DNA of 64,000 bases from the NCBI RefSeq assembly GCF_031180885.1, contig NZ_JAPSLK010000029.1, positions 34,805 through 98,804 on the forward strand, in the 5' to 3' direction. Positions within the stretch are counted from its first letter, which is position 1. Each line of letters starts with the position of its first letter. Of this stretch, positions 55,675-64,000 are shown piece by piece. Both the position numbers and the translations under genes were made by a program. The notes beneath the pieces were generated by a model. It was not told the DNA's origin, did no database searches, and saw only the letters and a program-made list of their open reading frames with translations. The stretch is from Saccharothrix sp. GTDB taxonomy: Bacteria; Actinomycetota; Actinomycetes; Mycobacteriales; Pseudonocardiaceae.

Positions 55675-57174
55675 GTGTCGACACGGGTGGAGCAGCGAGA
55701 TCCGCTGGTAGCGGTGCCACAGCTGGACCTTGAGGTCAAGGCGTTGCTGAACGCTGGCCGCCTGCCGGAGGCCAACACGCTGTTCGACCAGGTCGTGAGC
55801 CGGATCCCGCCCGGCGCCGACCGGTGGACGCGCTCCGCGGTGCTGGTCAACCGGGCCAAGCTGGCGTGGCGGCTGGGCCGCATCCCGCTGGCCCTCGAAC
55901 TGGCCGCCGAGGGCTGGACCGACCTCGACGGCGAGAACGCCGACAACCCCGCCGCCGCGCAGGCCATGCACGCCCTGGCCTACCTGCTGGAGGGCATCGG
56001 CAACCGGCGCGCGGCGGTGGACATGCTGCGGCTGTCCGTGCAGGTGGCGCGGCGCGCGGACGTCCCCGAGGTGCTCGGGCACTGCCTCCAGGGGCTGGGC
56101 GGCACGCTGAACTTCCGCGCCATCTCGTCCCCGCCCGACCGCGCCCCGGCGATCTTCGCCGAGGCCCGCGAGTACCTGCGCGAAGGTCTGGAGCTGACCA
56201 CCGACGAGCAGATGCGCCGCGCCCTGCTCGGCGCCTACAGCCGGTCGCTGGCCGGGGTGGGCGAGCTTTTCGAGGCGGAGCAGGCGGCCCGCGAGACCCT
56301 GCGGCAGGCCACCGAGGCCGGTGACAAGTGGTCCCAGGCCGTCGGCAACTGGGTGCTCGCCGTGGTGCGCCGCGACCAGGACGAACTGGTCGAGGCCCGC
56401 ACCCTGGGCAGCCGCGCGGTCGCGGCGGCCGAGGCCATCAACGACGCGTCCCTGCTGCTGAGGTTCTCCCTCGACCTGGCCGACATCTGCGCTCAGATGA
56501 ACGACCACGTGGGCGAGGCCGCCGCGCTGCGCTGCTCGGTGGCGGCGAGCAAGACCGCGACCGAGACGTTGCAGGAGGGCCTGGCCCAGGCCTTGGAGCA
56601 GCGCCGGGTGGCCGTGCAGGCCCAGCGCTTGGCCGTGGCCGCCCAGGAAGCCGCCGCGCGGGACCCGCTCACGGGCCTCGCCAACCGCCTGGGCCTGGAA
56701 CGCGCTGCCGCCGGACTGCTCGAATCCACCGCCGCCCGGGGCCGGGTGCCCTGGCTCGTGCTGGTCGACGTGGACTGGTTCAAGGGCGTGAACGACGACG
56801 CCGGGCACGCCGCCGGCGACGCCGCCCTGCGCGAGATCGCCCAACTGCTCCGGCGCGAGTGCCGGGCCGACGACCTGGTCGCCCGGTGGGCCGGCGACGA
56901 GTTCGTGGTGTTGCTGGGTGACACCGACAGCAACGCCCGCGATGTCGGGCCGGTGGTCGCCGAACGCATCCGCGCGGCCGTCGACTGCCACGACTGGACG
57001 ATGGTCCTGGGCACCACCCGCCGCCCCACGGTCAGCATCGGCGTCGCCGCCGGACCGGCCAAGCTGGACCAGCTCTTCGCCGCCGCCGACATGGCGCTCT
57101 ACCGGGCCAAGCGCCACGGCCGCAACCGGGTCGAGGTCGAACCCAGCGTGGCCGAGATCCTCGGCGGCGCCTGA
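55675..57174 (+). CDS. TPR-GGDEF diguanylate cyclase
   Basis: 499 aa, soluble. Residues ~20-310 are helical repeats of TPR type, with no membrane anchor. The GGDEF domain from ~335 has DPLTGLANRLGLERA, the metal site VDVDWFKGVND, and the active site as RWAGDEFVVLL, an AGDEF variant that is often still active. RADD five residues upstream is the inhibitory (RxxD) I-site. No EAL domain. It probably makes c-di-GMP, a developmental signal in actinobacteria. GTG at 55675 (55687 possible). Confidence 0.92.
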   Translation: MSTRVEQRDPLVAVPQLDLEVKALLNAGRLPEANTLFDQVVSRIPPGADRWTRSAVLVNRAKLAWRLGRIPLALELAAEGWTDLDGENADNPAAAQAMHALAYLLEGIGNRRAAVDMLRLSVQVARRADVPEVLGHCLQGLGGTLNFRAISSPPDRAPAIFAEAREYLREGLELTTDEQMRRALLGAYSRSLAGVGELFEAEQAARETLRQATEAGDKWSQAVGNWVLAVVRRDQDELVEARTLGSRAVAAAEAINDASLLLRFSLDLADICAQMNDHVGEAAALRCSVAASKTATETLQEGLAQALEQRRVAVQAQRLAVAAQEAAARDPLTGLANRLGLERAAAGLLESTAARGRVPWLVLVDVDWFKGVNDDAGHAAGDAALREIAQLLRRECRADDLVARWAGDEFVVLLGDTDSNARDVGPVVAERIRAAVDCHDWTMVLGTTRRPTVSIGVAAGPAKLDQLFAAADMALYRAKRHGRNRVEVEPSVAEILGGA

Positions 57175-57217
57175 CCGCGGCACGACGGCACGACGGCACT
57201 GCGGCATGGCAGCAAAA

Positions 57218-57262
57218 AGCCGGTATTTCCCCACGGCCCCACACCGCGGGGAAATACCGGCT
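57218..57262. terminator. Bidirectional terminator between the GGDEF and NarL-type genes
   Basis: 57218-57236 pairs with 57244-57262 over 19 bp with one mismatch and a 7-nt loop. On the minus strand the stem is followed by TTTTTGC, a T tract that suits the response regulator gene ending at 57274. Confidence 0.85.
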
Positions 57263-57273
57263 CTTCGAGAGCG

Positions 57274-57921
57274 CTAGGCGATCAGCCCGCCCCGGAAAGC
57301 GACCAGGGCGGCCTGGACGCGGTTCACCGCGCCGATCTTGCCCAGGACCGAGGACACGTAACCCTTCACCGTCGCCTCGGACAGGTGCAGCGTGCCGCCG
57401 ATCTCCGCGTTCGACATGCCCTGTCCGATGAGGACGAGCACCTCCCGCTCCCGCTCGGACAGCGACGCCAGCAGCCGGCGCGCGGGCTCGGCGGCCCGTT
57501 CGCCGTCGGCCACCGCGGCCAGGACCCGCGCGGCCACGCCCGGGTCCAGGACGGCGCCACCCGAGGCGAGGTCGCGGACGGCCCGGACCAGCTGCTCGGG
57601 TTCGGTGTCCTTGAGCAGGAAGCCCGACGCGCCCAGCCGCAGCGCCTCGGACACGTACTCGTCCACGTCGAACGTGGTCAGCATGGCGATCCGCGGCGCG
57701 TCCGGGATCGAGCGCAACCGCCGCAGGGCGGTCAGGCCGTCCGAGGACCGCATCCGGATGTCGAGCAGCACGACGTGCGGGCGGTGCTGGCGGGCCAGGT
57801 CGGCCACCAGGTGCCCGTCGTCGCACTCAGCCACGACCTCGATATCGCCTGCGCTGTTGAGGATCATGCGAAGGCCGGACCGGACGAGGTCTTCGTCATC
57901 GGCCAGCATCACCTTGATCAC
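57274..57921 (-). CDS. NarL/FixJ-type response regulator (orphan)
   Basis: 215 aa. Receiver: MLADDEDLVRSGLRMIL, Asp in VVLLDIRMRSSDG, LLKDTEPEQL. LuxR helix-turn-helix: LSEREREVLVLIGQGMSNAE and ATVKGYVSSVLGKIG. No histidine kinase is next to it in the window; the start at 57921 is followed upstream by 140 bp without a gene. Confidence 0.94.
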   Translation of the reverse strand: MIKVMLADDEDLVRSGLRMILNSAGDIEVVAECDDGHLVADLARQHRPHVVLLDIRMRSSDGLTALRRLRSIPDAPRIAMLTTFDVDEYVSEALRLGASGFLLKDTEPEQLVRAVRDLASGGAVLDPGVAARVLAAVADGERAAEPARRLLASLSEREREVLVLIGQGMSNAEIGGTLHLSEATVKGYVSSVLGKIGAVNRVQAALVAFRGGLIA

Positions 57922-58062
57922 GACGCCTCCCCGCGTTGGCGTTTCGTGTTCGTACCCGCTCAGCCTCGCGCACGAACACGCAAGCTGACGTTAATTCACC
58001 GTTATCTCACCACGGATGAGCCCCGGAACAGCCTGTTCACAGTTGCCAGGAAATACCGGAGA

Positions 58063-58683
58063 TCAGCCCAGAACGCGCGCAACTTCCTGGCGCAGACGCG
58101 GCAACAGGGCGTAGAGCTTGTCGCCCGGGCAGAGCGTGTCGTGGTGGTCGCGGTGGCCGAAGATCTCAGTGGGCGGGATGGCGTACTGCTCACATGCGTA
58201 CACGCAGAACGAGACCAGTGAGTCCCACAGCAGGACCGGCGGCTCGACGGACATGTAGTTGCCCTCGTTCTCGATGCCGATGGCCGCGCTGTTCTGGCCG
58301 GGGCAGTGCGCGCCGACGACGACCCGGTCGCCGGACCGCAGCGCGGCGAGGCTGCCGTGCCGGCCCTCCATGAGGAACCCGCCGCGGCTGTTGGTGAAGT
58401 GCTGCCCGGAGTCGATCCAGCCGTTGGTGTCCATGTGGAGGTTCTGGATCCACCGGGCGTGGGCGTAGGCGTGCTCCTGGCTGACGTCGGACGTGTTCTC
58501 GGTGGCGGTGTGGTGGATCAGGATGCGGACGGGGCGCTGCATGAGCACGGTGGGCCGGCCGGACGGCGGCCGGGCCGACCATTCGGCGCAACTCCGGATG
58601 GGCAGGACGGGTGAGGCGTGCGCCGGGGTCGCGCTCAGGAAGCCGGCGCCGACGACGCCGGCGAGCAGGGTTCGTCGCCGCAT
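58063..58683 (-). CDS. Tat-exported N-acetylmuramoyl-L-alanine amidase / PGRP-like protein
   Basis: 206 aa. A twin-arginine signal (MRRRTLLAGVVGAGFLSATP) is followed by an Amidase_2/PGRP fold: zinc ligands in ILIHHTATEN and FGHRDHHDTLCPG, with AIGIENEGNY in between. It would cut the MurNAc-L-Ala bond in peptidoglycan. ATG at 58683 (a GTG lies one codon earlier). Divergent from the penicillin-acylase gene. Confidence 0.92.
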   Translation of the reverse strand: MRRRTLLAGVVGAGFLSATPAHASPVLPIRSCAEWSARPPSGRPTVLMQRPVRILIHHTATENTSDVSQEHAYAHARWIQNLHMDTNGWIDSGQHFTNSRGGFLMEGRHGSLAALRSGDRVVVGAHCPGQNSAAIGIENEGNYMSVEPPVLLWDSLVSFCVYACEQYAIPPTEIFGHRDHHDTLCPGDKLYALLPRLRQEVARVLG

Positions 58684-58831
58684 CACGTGGAACGTTTTCC
58701 CACTGCCCGGCCTTCCTGGCAACGACCGACACCCGTTCGATGGAGTGACGACCAAACGCGAAGCTCTTTCGCGAATCTTTACTTGTGAGTAACGTGCGTC
58801 ACACGAACCCTGCCTGGAAGGAGCTCCGGTC

Positions 58832-61800
58832 ATGCGGAGAGCCGCCCGTTCCCTGGCCGTGGTCGCACTCCTCGCCACGGCCGTCACCGTTCCCGCCGCC
58901 GAGGCCACGCCTCGCACGACGGCGTTCGCCCCGGACGACTACTGCCTGGGCCAGTGCCACGACGTCTTACCGCCCGGCCAGAACGGCAACGCCACCCTCG
59001 CCGAGATCCTGGCCCACCGGACAGTGGGCACCCGTCCCGGGCACTCCGCCGACCAGCTCGGCAAGTACGACGCCCTGGTCTCCGGCTACTCGGGCCTGAC
59101 CAACGACCAGCTGGCGACCTTCTTCAACGACGCCTCGTTCGGTGTGCCCGCCGACCAGGTGGAGAGCACGATCAAGCCGCGCGCGGACGTCACGATCATC
59201 CGCGACAAGCGCATCGGGATGCCGCACATCTACGGCACCACCCGGTCCGGCACCGAGTTCGGCGCCGGTTACGCCGCCGCGCAGGACCGGCTGTGGCTGA
59301 TGGACCTGTTCCGCCACCTGGGGCGCGGGCAGCTGACCGGGTTCGCCGGCGGCGCGGAGGGCAACCGGGCGCTGGAGCAGAGCTTCTTCAACCAGATCCC
59401 GTACACCGAGGCCGACCTGCAGCGGCAGATCGACCAGGTCGCGGCGCAGGGGCCGCGCGGGCAGCAGGCGTTGCAGGACGTGCGGGACTACGTGGCGGGC
59501 ATCAACGCCTACATCACGGCGGCGGTCAACGGCCGGTACTTCCCCGGCGAGTACGTGCTGACCGGGCACGCCGACGCCGTCACCAACTGGAACGACATCC
59601 AGCCGTTCAAGCCGACCGACCTGGTCGCGATCGCGGCCGTGGTGGGCGGCCTGTTCGGCGCGGGCGGCGGTGGCGAGGTGCAGAACGCGCTGGTCAAACT
59701 GGCCGCGCAGAACCGCTACGGGGCGGAGGTGGGCGACCGGGTGTGGCGGTCGTTCCGCGAGCAGAACGACCCGGAGGCGGTGCTGACCCTGCACGACGGA
59801 CAGCGGTTCCCTTACGCCACAACGCCTGCCGCGCCGCAGGGCGTGGCGCTGCCGGACGGCGGGGTCGTGACGCCGGAGCGGATGGTGTACGACCAGACCG
59901 TTTCCGCGCAGTCCACTGTGGACGTTCCGGCTGAATTGCGGGCGGTGCAGGGGATTTTCGCCGATGGCGTGCTGCCCAAGGACTTGCTGGCGAAGAAGCA
60001 CGGCATGTCCAACGCGTTGGCGGTGTCCGGCGCGCACACCGACACCGGCAACCCGATCGCCGTGTGGGGACCGCAGACCGGGTACTTCGCGCCGCAGTTG
60101 CTGATGCTGCAAGAACTGCACGGTCCGGGTCTGCGGGCGCGGGGCGTGTCGTTCGCGGGCGTGAGCATGTACGTGCAGCTCGGGCGCGGCATCGACTACT
60201 CGTGGAGCGCGACTTCGGCAGGGCAGGACATCACCGACACCTACGCCGTCGAGCTGTGCGAACCCGACGGGCGGCCCGCGTCGGCGGCGTCGCTGCACTA
60301 CCGGTTCCGGGCGGAGTGCCTGCCCATGGAGCGGATCGAGCGCAAGAACGCGTGGCAGCCCACGGTCGCCGACCCGACCCCGGCGGGCTCGTACACGCTG
60401 GTCATGTACCGCACCAAGTACGGGCTCGTGCAGAGCCGCGCGCAGGTCGGCGGGAAGCACGTGGCCTACACGTCGTTGCGCTCGACGTACCTGCACGAGG
60501 TGGACTCGATCATCGGGTTCCAGGAGTTCAACGACCCGGACGCGGTGCGGTCGGCGCAGGACTTCCAGCGCGCCGCCGAGCACATCGGGTACGCGTTCAA
60601 CTGGTTCTACGTCGACGCGAAGGACACCGCGTACTTCAACTCCGGCGCGAACCCCGTGCGCAAGGCCCACGTCGACCCGCACCTGCCCGTGCACGCGGTG
60701 CGGGCCAACGAGTGGGAGGGCTGGGACCCGGACCGCAACACGGCCGCGTACACGCCGTTCGCGCAGCACCCGAACTCGGTCAACCAGGACTACTACATCT
60801 CGTGGAACAACAAGCAGGCGCTGGACTACTCGGCTTCGGGCTACGGCAACGGGTCCGTGCACCGCGGTGACCTGCTGGACGACCGGGTGAAGGCGCTGCT
60901 GGCCGGTGGCCGCAAGGTGACGCGGACGTCGTTGACCCAGGCGATGGCCGAGGCGGGCGTGGCGGACCTGCGGGCCGAGCAGGTGCTGCCGGACGTCCTG
61001 CGGGTGCTCGACACCGCCGCGATCACCGATCCGGCGCTCGCGTCGGCCGTGACGAAACTCCGTGAGTGGCAGCGGTCCGGGTCGCTGCGCAAGGAGACTT
61101 CGCGCGGCAGCAAGACCTACGCGCACGCCGAGGCGATCCGCCTTTTGGACGCGTGGTGGCCGTTGTTGGTGAAGGCGGAGTTCCAGCCGGGGCTCGGCGA
61201 CGCGCTGTACGCGCGGCTGACCGGGGCCTTCTCGGTGGACGAACCGCCGTCGGACAAGCACGGGTCCGCGCCGCACAAGGGTTCGGCGTTCCAGTACGGC
61301 TGGTGGAGCTACGTGGACAAGGACCTGCGGGCGGTGCTGGGTGACAACGTGGCCGGTCCGTTGGGGGCGAAGTACTGCGGTGGCGGGGTCCTGGCGGCCT
61401 GCCGGCAGGTGCTGCTGGACTCGTTGGCGCAGGCGGTGGCGATGCCCGCGTCGGCCGTGTACCCGGCTGACGGCGACTGCGCGGCGGGTGACCAGTGGTG
61501 CGCCGACACCATCATCCACCGTGCCATGGGCGGCATCACGCACGACAAGATCCACTGGCAGAACCGGCCCACGTACCAGCAGGTCGTGCAGTTCCCGGCG
61601 CGGCGGGGCGCGGCGGTGACCAACCTGGCGGCGGGTTCCTCGGCCACCGCGAGCAGCTACGAGCGCGGCTGGTACTACTCGCCGCCTGCGCATGCGGTCG
61701 ACGGCAAGCCGGACACCAGGTGGGCCAGCGACTGGAGCGACAACCAGTGGCTGCGGGTCGACCTGGGCGCGTCGCGGACCGTCGGGCGGGTGGTGTTGTC

Positions 61801-62011
61801 GTGGGAAGCGGCCTTCGCCCGTTCGTATCGAATCGAGGTATCACCCGATGGCACCAACTGGCGCGAGGTATTCACGACAAGTGCGGGAAACGGTGGACAG
61901 GACGTGGTGTCGTTCACCCCAACCGCCGCACGATTCGTACGAATGACCGGTATCCAACGCGCCACGGGTTACGGATACTCACTGTACGAACTTGAGGTCT
62001 ACGGCACGTAG
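58832..62011 (+). CDS. Secreted penicillin acylase family hydrolase with discoidin-like C-terminus
   Basis: 1059 aa. Signal peptide (~1-25), then an Ntn-hydrolase proenzyme: alpha-chain segments such as DKRIGMPHIYGTTRSGTEFG and AAQDRLWLMDLFRHLGRGQL, an autoprocessing site before Ser393 (HGMSNALAVSG), whose N-terminus becomes the nucleophile, and the long beta chain. Residues ~925-1059 form an F5/8 type C (discoidin) domain (SSATASSYERGWYYSPPAHA, DGKPDTRWAS, LYELEVYG). Family members cleave amides, including beta-lactam side chains and acyl-homoserine lactones; the substrate here is unknown. ATG at 58832. Confidence 0.93.
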   Translation: MRRAARSLAVVALLATAVTVPAAEATPRTTAFAPDDYCLGQCHDVLPPGQNGNATLAEILAHRTVGTRPGHSADQLGKYDALVSGYSGLTNDQLATFFNDASFGVPADQVESTIKPRADVTIIRDKRIGMPHIYGTTRSGTEFGAGYAAAQDRLWLMDLFRHLGRGQLTGFAGGAEGNRALEQSFFNQIPYTEADLQRQIDQVAAQGPRGQQALQDVRDYVAGINAYITAAVNGRYFPGEYVLTGHADAVTNWNDIQPFKPTDLVAIAAVVGGLFGAGGGGEVQNALVKLAAQNRYGAEVGDRVWRSFREQNDPEAVLTLHDGQRFPYATTPAAPQGVALPDGGVVTPERMVYDQTVSAQSTVDVPAELRAVQGIFADGVLPKDLLAKKHGMSNALAVSGAHTDTGNPIAVWGPQTGYFAPQLLMLQELHGPGLRARGVSFAGVSMYVQLGRGIDYSWSATSAGQDITDTYAVELCEPDGRPASAASLHYRFRAECLPMERIERKNAWQPTVADPTPAGSYTLVMYRTKYGLVQSRAQVGGKHVAYTSLRSTYLHEVDSIIGFQEFNDPDAVRSAQDFQRAAEHIGYAFNWFYVDAKDTAYFNSGANPVRKAHVDPHLPVHAVRANEWEGWDPDRNTAAYTPFAQHPNSVNQDYYISWNNKQALDYSASGYGNGSVHRGDLLDDRVKALLAGGRKVTRTSLTQAMAEAGVADLRAEQVLPDVLRVLDTAAITDPALASAVTKLREWQRSGSLRKETSRGSKTYAHAEAIRLLDAWWPLLVKAEFQPGLGDALYARLTGAFSVDEPPSDKHGSAPHKGSAFQYGWWSYVDKDLRAVLGDNVAGPLGAKYCGGGVLAACRQVLLDSLAQAVAMPASAVYPADGDCAAGDQWCADTIIHRAMGGITHDKIHWQNRPTYQQVVQFPARRGAAVTNLAAGSSATASSYERGWYYSPPAHAVDGKPDTRWASDWSDNQWLRVDLGASRTVGRVVLSWEAAFARSYRIEVSPDGTNWREVFTTSAGNGGQDVVSFTPTAARFVRMTGIQRATGYGYSLYELEVYGT

Positions 62012-62022
62012 ACCGGTCCGCA

Positions 62023-62060
62023 GGAAGACCCCGGTCCACCCCCAGGGACCGGGGTCTTCC
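62023..62060. terminator. Bidirectional terminator
   Basis: GGAAGACCCCGGTCC (62023-62037) and GGACCGGGGTCTTCC (62046-62060) form a perfect 15-bp stem with an 8-nt loop, followed by GCCTTTC. It lies between convergent stops at 62011 and 62066. Confidence 0.88.
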
Positions 62061-62065
62061 GCCTT

Positions 62066-62812
62066 TCACTCGGCGGTGAACAGGTAGTTGCGCAGGTCAG
62101 GCCGGATGCGCTTGACCCGCTGCCAGGCGCCGCGCTGCCACACGTGCATGCGGTAGCCCCGTTCCGAGAGCCAGTCGGCGACGTCCTCCGCGCGGTATCC
62201 GAACCGGCGCACGTGCCGTTCTTCGATCTCCAGGAGAAGTTTTGGTCGAAACTTCTCGATGGTCTCGTTTCCGCCTTGCAGCACGCGCAGTTCGGCGCCT
62301 TCCACGTCGGCCTTGACGAAATCCAGCCGCCCAATGCCGTTCGCCGCGACGAACCGGTCGAGGGTGTCCGTGCGGACGACGACTTCAAGGTGCTCGGTGA
62401 ACTCGTTGTTGGACCCGAGCCCGTCCGCGCCGGCGGTGAGGAACGACCGACCGGTGACCGGGAGGCCGTGGCGCACCGGCACGCTCATCACGTCCTTGCC
62501 CTCGCTGGTGCCCAGCGCCACCGAGTGCCGCACGATGTTGCGGCCCTCGCGCGGGCGCAGGAGGTAGGACAGCGCGGGGTGCGCGAAGACCAGCGGCTCG
62601 ACGCTGTGGACTGTCCCTTGTGGACCGACGAGGCGGGACAGCGACACCGTGTACAGCCCCAGCGCGGCGCCGATGTCGACGCAGGTGTCTCCGGGTTTGA
62701 CGACGTCGCGCAGGCCGATCAGCTCGGGCTCGACGAACGGCGTGACGCGGGCGAGCACGCGCAACACGCCCGCCACCGCCGCGCCGCGCGCCTCGGTCAG
62801 GTTGTGGTTCAC
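62066..62812 (-). CDS. FkbM family SAM-dependent methyltransferase
   Basis: 248 aa. SAM motif VDIGAALGLYTVSLSRLVG, VHSVEPLVFAHPALSYLL and the FkbM signature DFVKADVEGAELRVLQGG with LLLEIEERHV. Family members O-methylate sugars or antibiotics. GTG at 62812. It is 18 bp downstream of the unknown 287-aa gene on the same strand, possibly one operon. Confidence 0.9.
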   Translation of the reverse strand: MNHNLTEARGAAVAGVLRVLARVTPFVEPELIGLRDVVKPGDTCVDIGAALGLYTVSLSRLVGPQGTVHSVEPLVFAHPALSYLLRPREGRNIVRHSVALGTSEGKDVMSVPVRHGLPVTGRSFLTAGADGLGSNNEFTEHLEVVVRTDTLDRFVAANGIGRLDFVKADVEGAELRVLQGGNETIEKFRPKLLLEIEERHVRRFGYRAEDVADWLSERGYRMHVWQRGAWQRVKRIRPDLRNYLFTAE

Positions 62813-62830
62813 GGAACCACAGTAGAGAAG

Positions 62831-63694
62831 TCAGGGCAGCGGTTTGGCCCCGTTGTGATTCTGGCCTTGAGGAAGCCCTTGGTGCTGCGGCAACCCAACC
62901 TGCTCCGCGAACTCCTCCGCCACCGTGGTACCGCCGTAGATCCCCAGCGCCTTCGCCAGGTGCTGCTTCAACTCCGTGCGATGGCCGTCGGACAGCCGCG
63001 GCAGGGCAGTTTCGAAGCTGGTGACAAGGGTGTCCGCCCAGTGCTGGTCACGTCTCTGGGCAGCGATCCGGACAAGCTCGTTGAGGTGCTGCGACAGCGC
63101 GACCGCTTGCTCGACCTGGTACCCGTTGCGGTGCAGCCACCAGATCGTGGCGGTCGACAGATCGGTGAGGACTTCGTCACGCAGATACCGAATCTCCGCC
63201 CGCTCGGCATCCCTCTCCGCTTGCCGAACGGTCGTCGACCGCAGCAGCTCGATGTGCTTGCGCGCCGACTCGAGGTCAGCGTCGTCAACTGTCAGTTCAA
63301 CCCCTTCGGCCCGCGCCCACACATGTGTCCCCTCAACCTGCCGCTCCGCCGCGAGCTCGTCCCCGAGCTGGAACTGCAACGGCGCGTGGTGCACCAACAT
63401 GGCCCGCTCGGTGATCTGCTTGGCCCGCTTGACCACGTCGTTGATCGCGGCACTGCGCGGCGAGTTGTGCCGTGCGCCGGTGGTCAGGTCGAGCCGCCAG
63501 TGCACCGTGAACTTCGCCTTGAAGTCGAGCCCGTAGACGGCGCTGGGCAGTGGCGTCTCAAAGACATGCTGATGCGACGACGACGGCGGAACGAACGTGA
63601 AGTCCTCTCCCCGCCGCTCCTGCCTGCGCCGCCACCAGGCCCCCAGGGACCCCAGAGGTCCGGGCCGAAAGTCCGGCCAAGGTCTACCGCTCAT
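62831..63694 (-). CDS. Unknown protein, 287 aa, beta-rich core followed by helical region
   Basis: Not recognised. A Trp/Arg-rich N-terminus (GAWWRRRQERRGE) and a beta-rich domain (~55-135, LDFKAKFTVHWRLDLTTGAR) lead to a long charged helix (DDADLESARKHIELLRSTTV, RQAERDAERAEIRYLRDEVL). This beta domain plus coiled coil recalls SPFH/band-7 proteins but without a membrane anchor, so the comparison is only suggestive. The C-terminus is Gln/Pro-rich. ATG at 63694. Confidence 0.72.
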   Translation of the reverse strand: MSGRPWPDFRPGPLGSLGAWWRRRQERRGEDFTFVPPSSSHQHVFETPLPSAVYGLDFKAKFTVHWRLDLTTGARHNSPRSAAINDVVKRAKQITERAMLVHHAPLQFQLGDELAAERQVEGTHVWARAEGVELTVDDADLESARKHIELLRSTTVRQAERDAERAEIRYLRDEVLTDLSTATIWWLHRNGYQVEQAVALSQHLNELVRIAAQRRDQHWADTLVTSFETALPRLSDGHRTELKQHLAKALGIYGGTTVAEEFAEQVGLPQHQGLPQGQNHNGAKPLP

Positions 63695-63905
63695 GAGAGG
63701 TTCTTTCGCCGAGCCACCACAGACGCCCCTTGACTACCTGACGAACCCCGCCGGGAGAAGGTGACCCACCCCACTTCCCCCCAACAGTCCACCACAACCC
63801 TCCGCCCCCGTCACCCGCGGTGCATACTTCCCCCCGGGCGATGTCCACCCGGGTGACGCCCCACCTACGACACGGGGCGGGGGCACCCGGTACGCTGCCC
63901 CGTGC

Positions 63906-63978
63906 GCCCTCGTAGCTCAGGGGATAGAGCATCGGTTTCCTAAACCGTGTGTCGCAGGTTCGAATCCTGCCGGGGGCA
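63906..63978 (+). tRNA. tRNA-Arg (anticodon CCT)
   Basis: Acceptor GCCCTCG pairs with CGGGGGC (one T-G), D arm GCTCAGGGGATAGAGC, anticodon stem CGGTT/AACCG with loop TTCCTAA (anticodon CCT, reading AGG) and T arm GCAGGTTCGAATCCTGC. Discriminator A; CCA not encoded. The 63,695-63,905 region before it shows no gene. Confidence 0.96.
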
Positions 63979-64000
63979 CTCACCTTTCGCCGGGTGAATC

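Overview
The window is high-GC actinobacterial chromosome. Gene content and order point to the Pseudonocardiales (Saccharothrix, Lentzea or Actinosynnema-like); this placement is inference. Several stretches keep the order known from Mycobacterium tuberculosis Rv0991c-Rv1010: ruc/fmdB, 5-formyl-THF cyclo-ligase, galU, moeA (glp), rimJ, sepX in one block and metG, tatD, rpfB, rsmA (ksgA) in another, with rsmI/pmt beside it. There is no sign of a plasmid, prophage, insertion sequence or CRISPR array.

Layout. 1-7.6 kb (mostly minus strand): a methionine ABC transporter ATPase gene (metN, cut by the window edge) behind a SAM riboswitch, then the rsmA-rpfB-tatD-metG block and rsmI. 7.6-13.8 kb: protein mannosyltransferase, an Lrp regulator facing a DUF2000/permease pair, a Ser/Thr kinase with reversed domain order, and a TetR regulator facing a broken SDR gene. 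13.98-14.75 kb: a gene-free stretch packed with inverted and direct repeats. 14.7-25 kb: secreted streptogrisin-type protease with a carbohydrate-binding module, an EndoQ-like PHP/UvrD fusion, a PIG-L deacetylase, a three-gene cluster of unknown function whose middle protein has a RHIM-like motif, two short membrane/surface proteins and tRNA-Ala. 25-33.5 kb: sepX, rimJ, moeA, galU, the cyclo-ligase, a CIRCE-controlled ruc homologue, SAF protein, VOC protein, SigG-type ECF sigma factor, mscL and a MogA-like gene. 33.5-37.4 kb: a two-component system and an HtrA protease. 37.5-46 kb: a galactoside locus with galT, a DeoR regulator and GH42 beta-galactosidase on minus, and a CUT1 sugar ABC transporter plus GH36 alpha-galactosidase on plus. 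46-51.9 kb: MprAB-like two-component system, TRIC-type channel, Eis-like acetyltransferase, 3-hydroxyacyl-CoA dehydrogenase, EthD protein and a histidine phosphatase. 51.9-54.3 kb: a zinc-starvation (Zur-type) locus with cysteine-poor ribosomal protein paralogues bL32, bL31, bL28, bL33, uS14 and bS18 and a CobW-like/Mrf-like protein around a symmetric bidirectional promoter. 55-64 kb: bluB, a TPR-GGDEF protein, an orphan NarL-type regulator, a Tat-exported amidase, a large penicillin-acylase-family hydrolase with a discoidin-like tail, an FkbM methyltransferase, an unknown coiled-coil protein and tRNA-Arg.

Functional links. Most of the window is housekeeping chromosome (translation, Moco, cell wall, division) with stress regulation on top: SAM riboswitch for methionine uptake, HrcA/CIRCE for the chaperone-like Ruc protein, a Zur-like switch for ribosome remodelling, and a DeoR switch for galactosides. 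The least explained parts are the 20.0-23.8 kb cluster and the palindrome-rich 14.0-14.7 kb segment.
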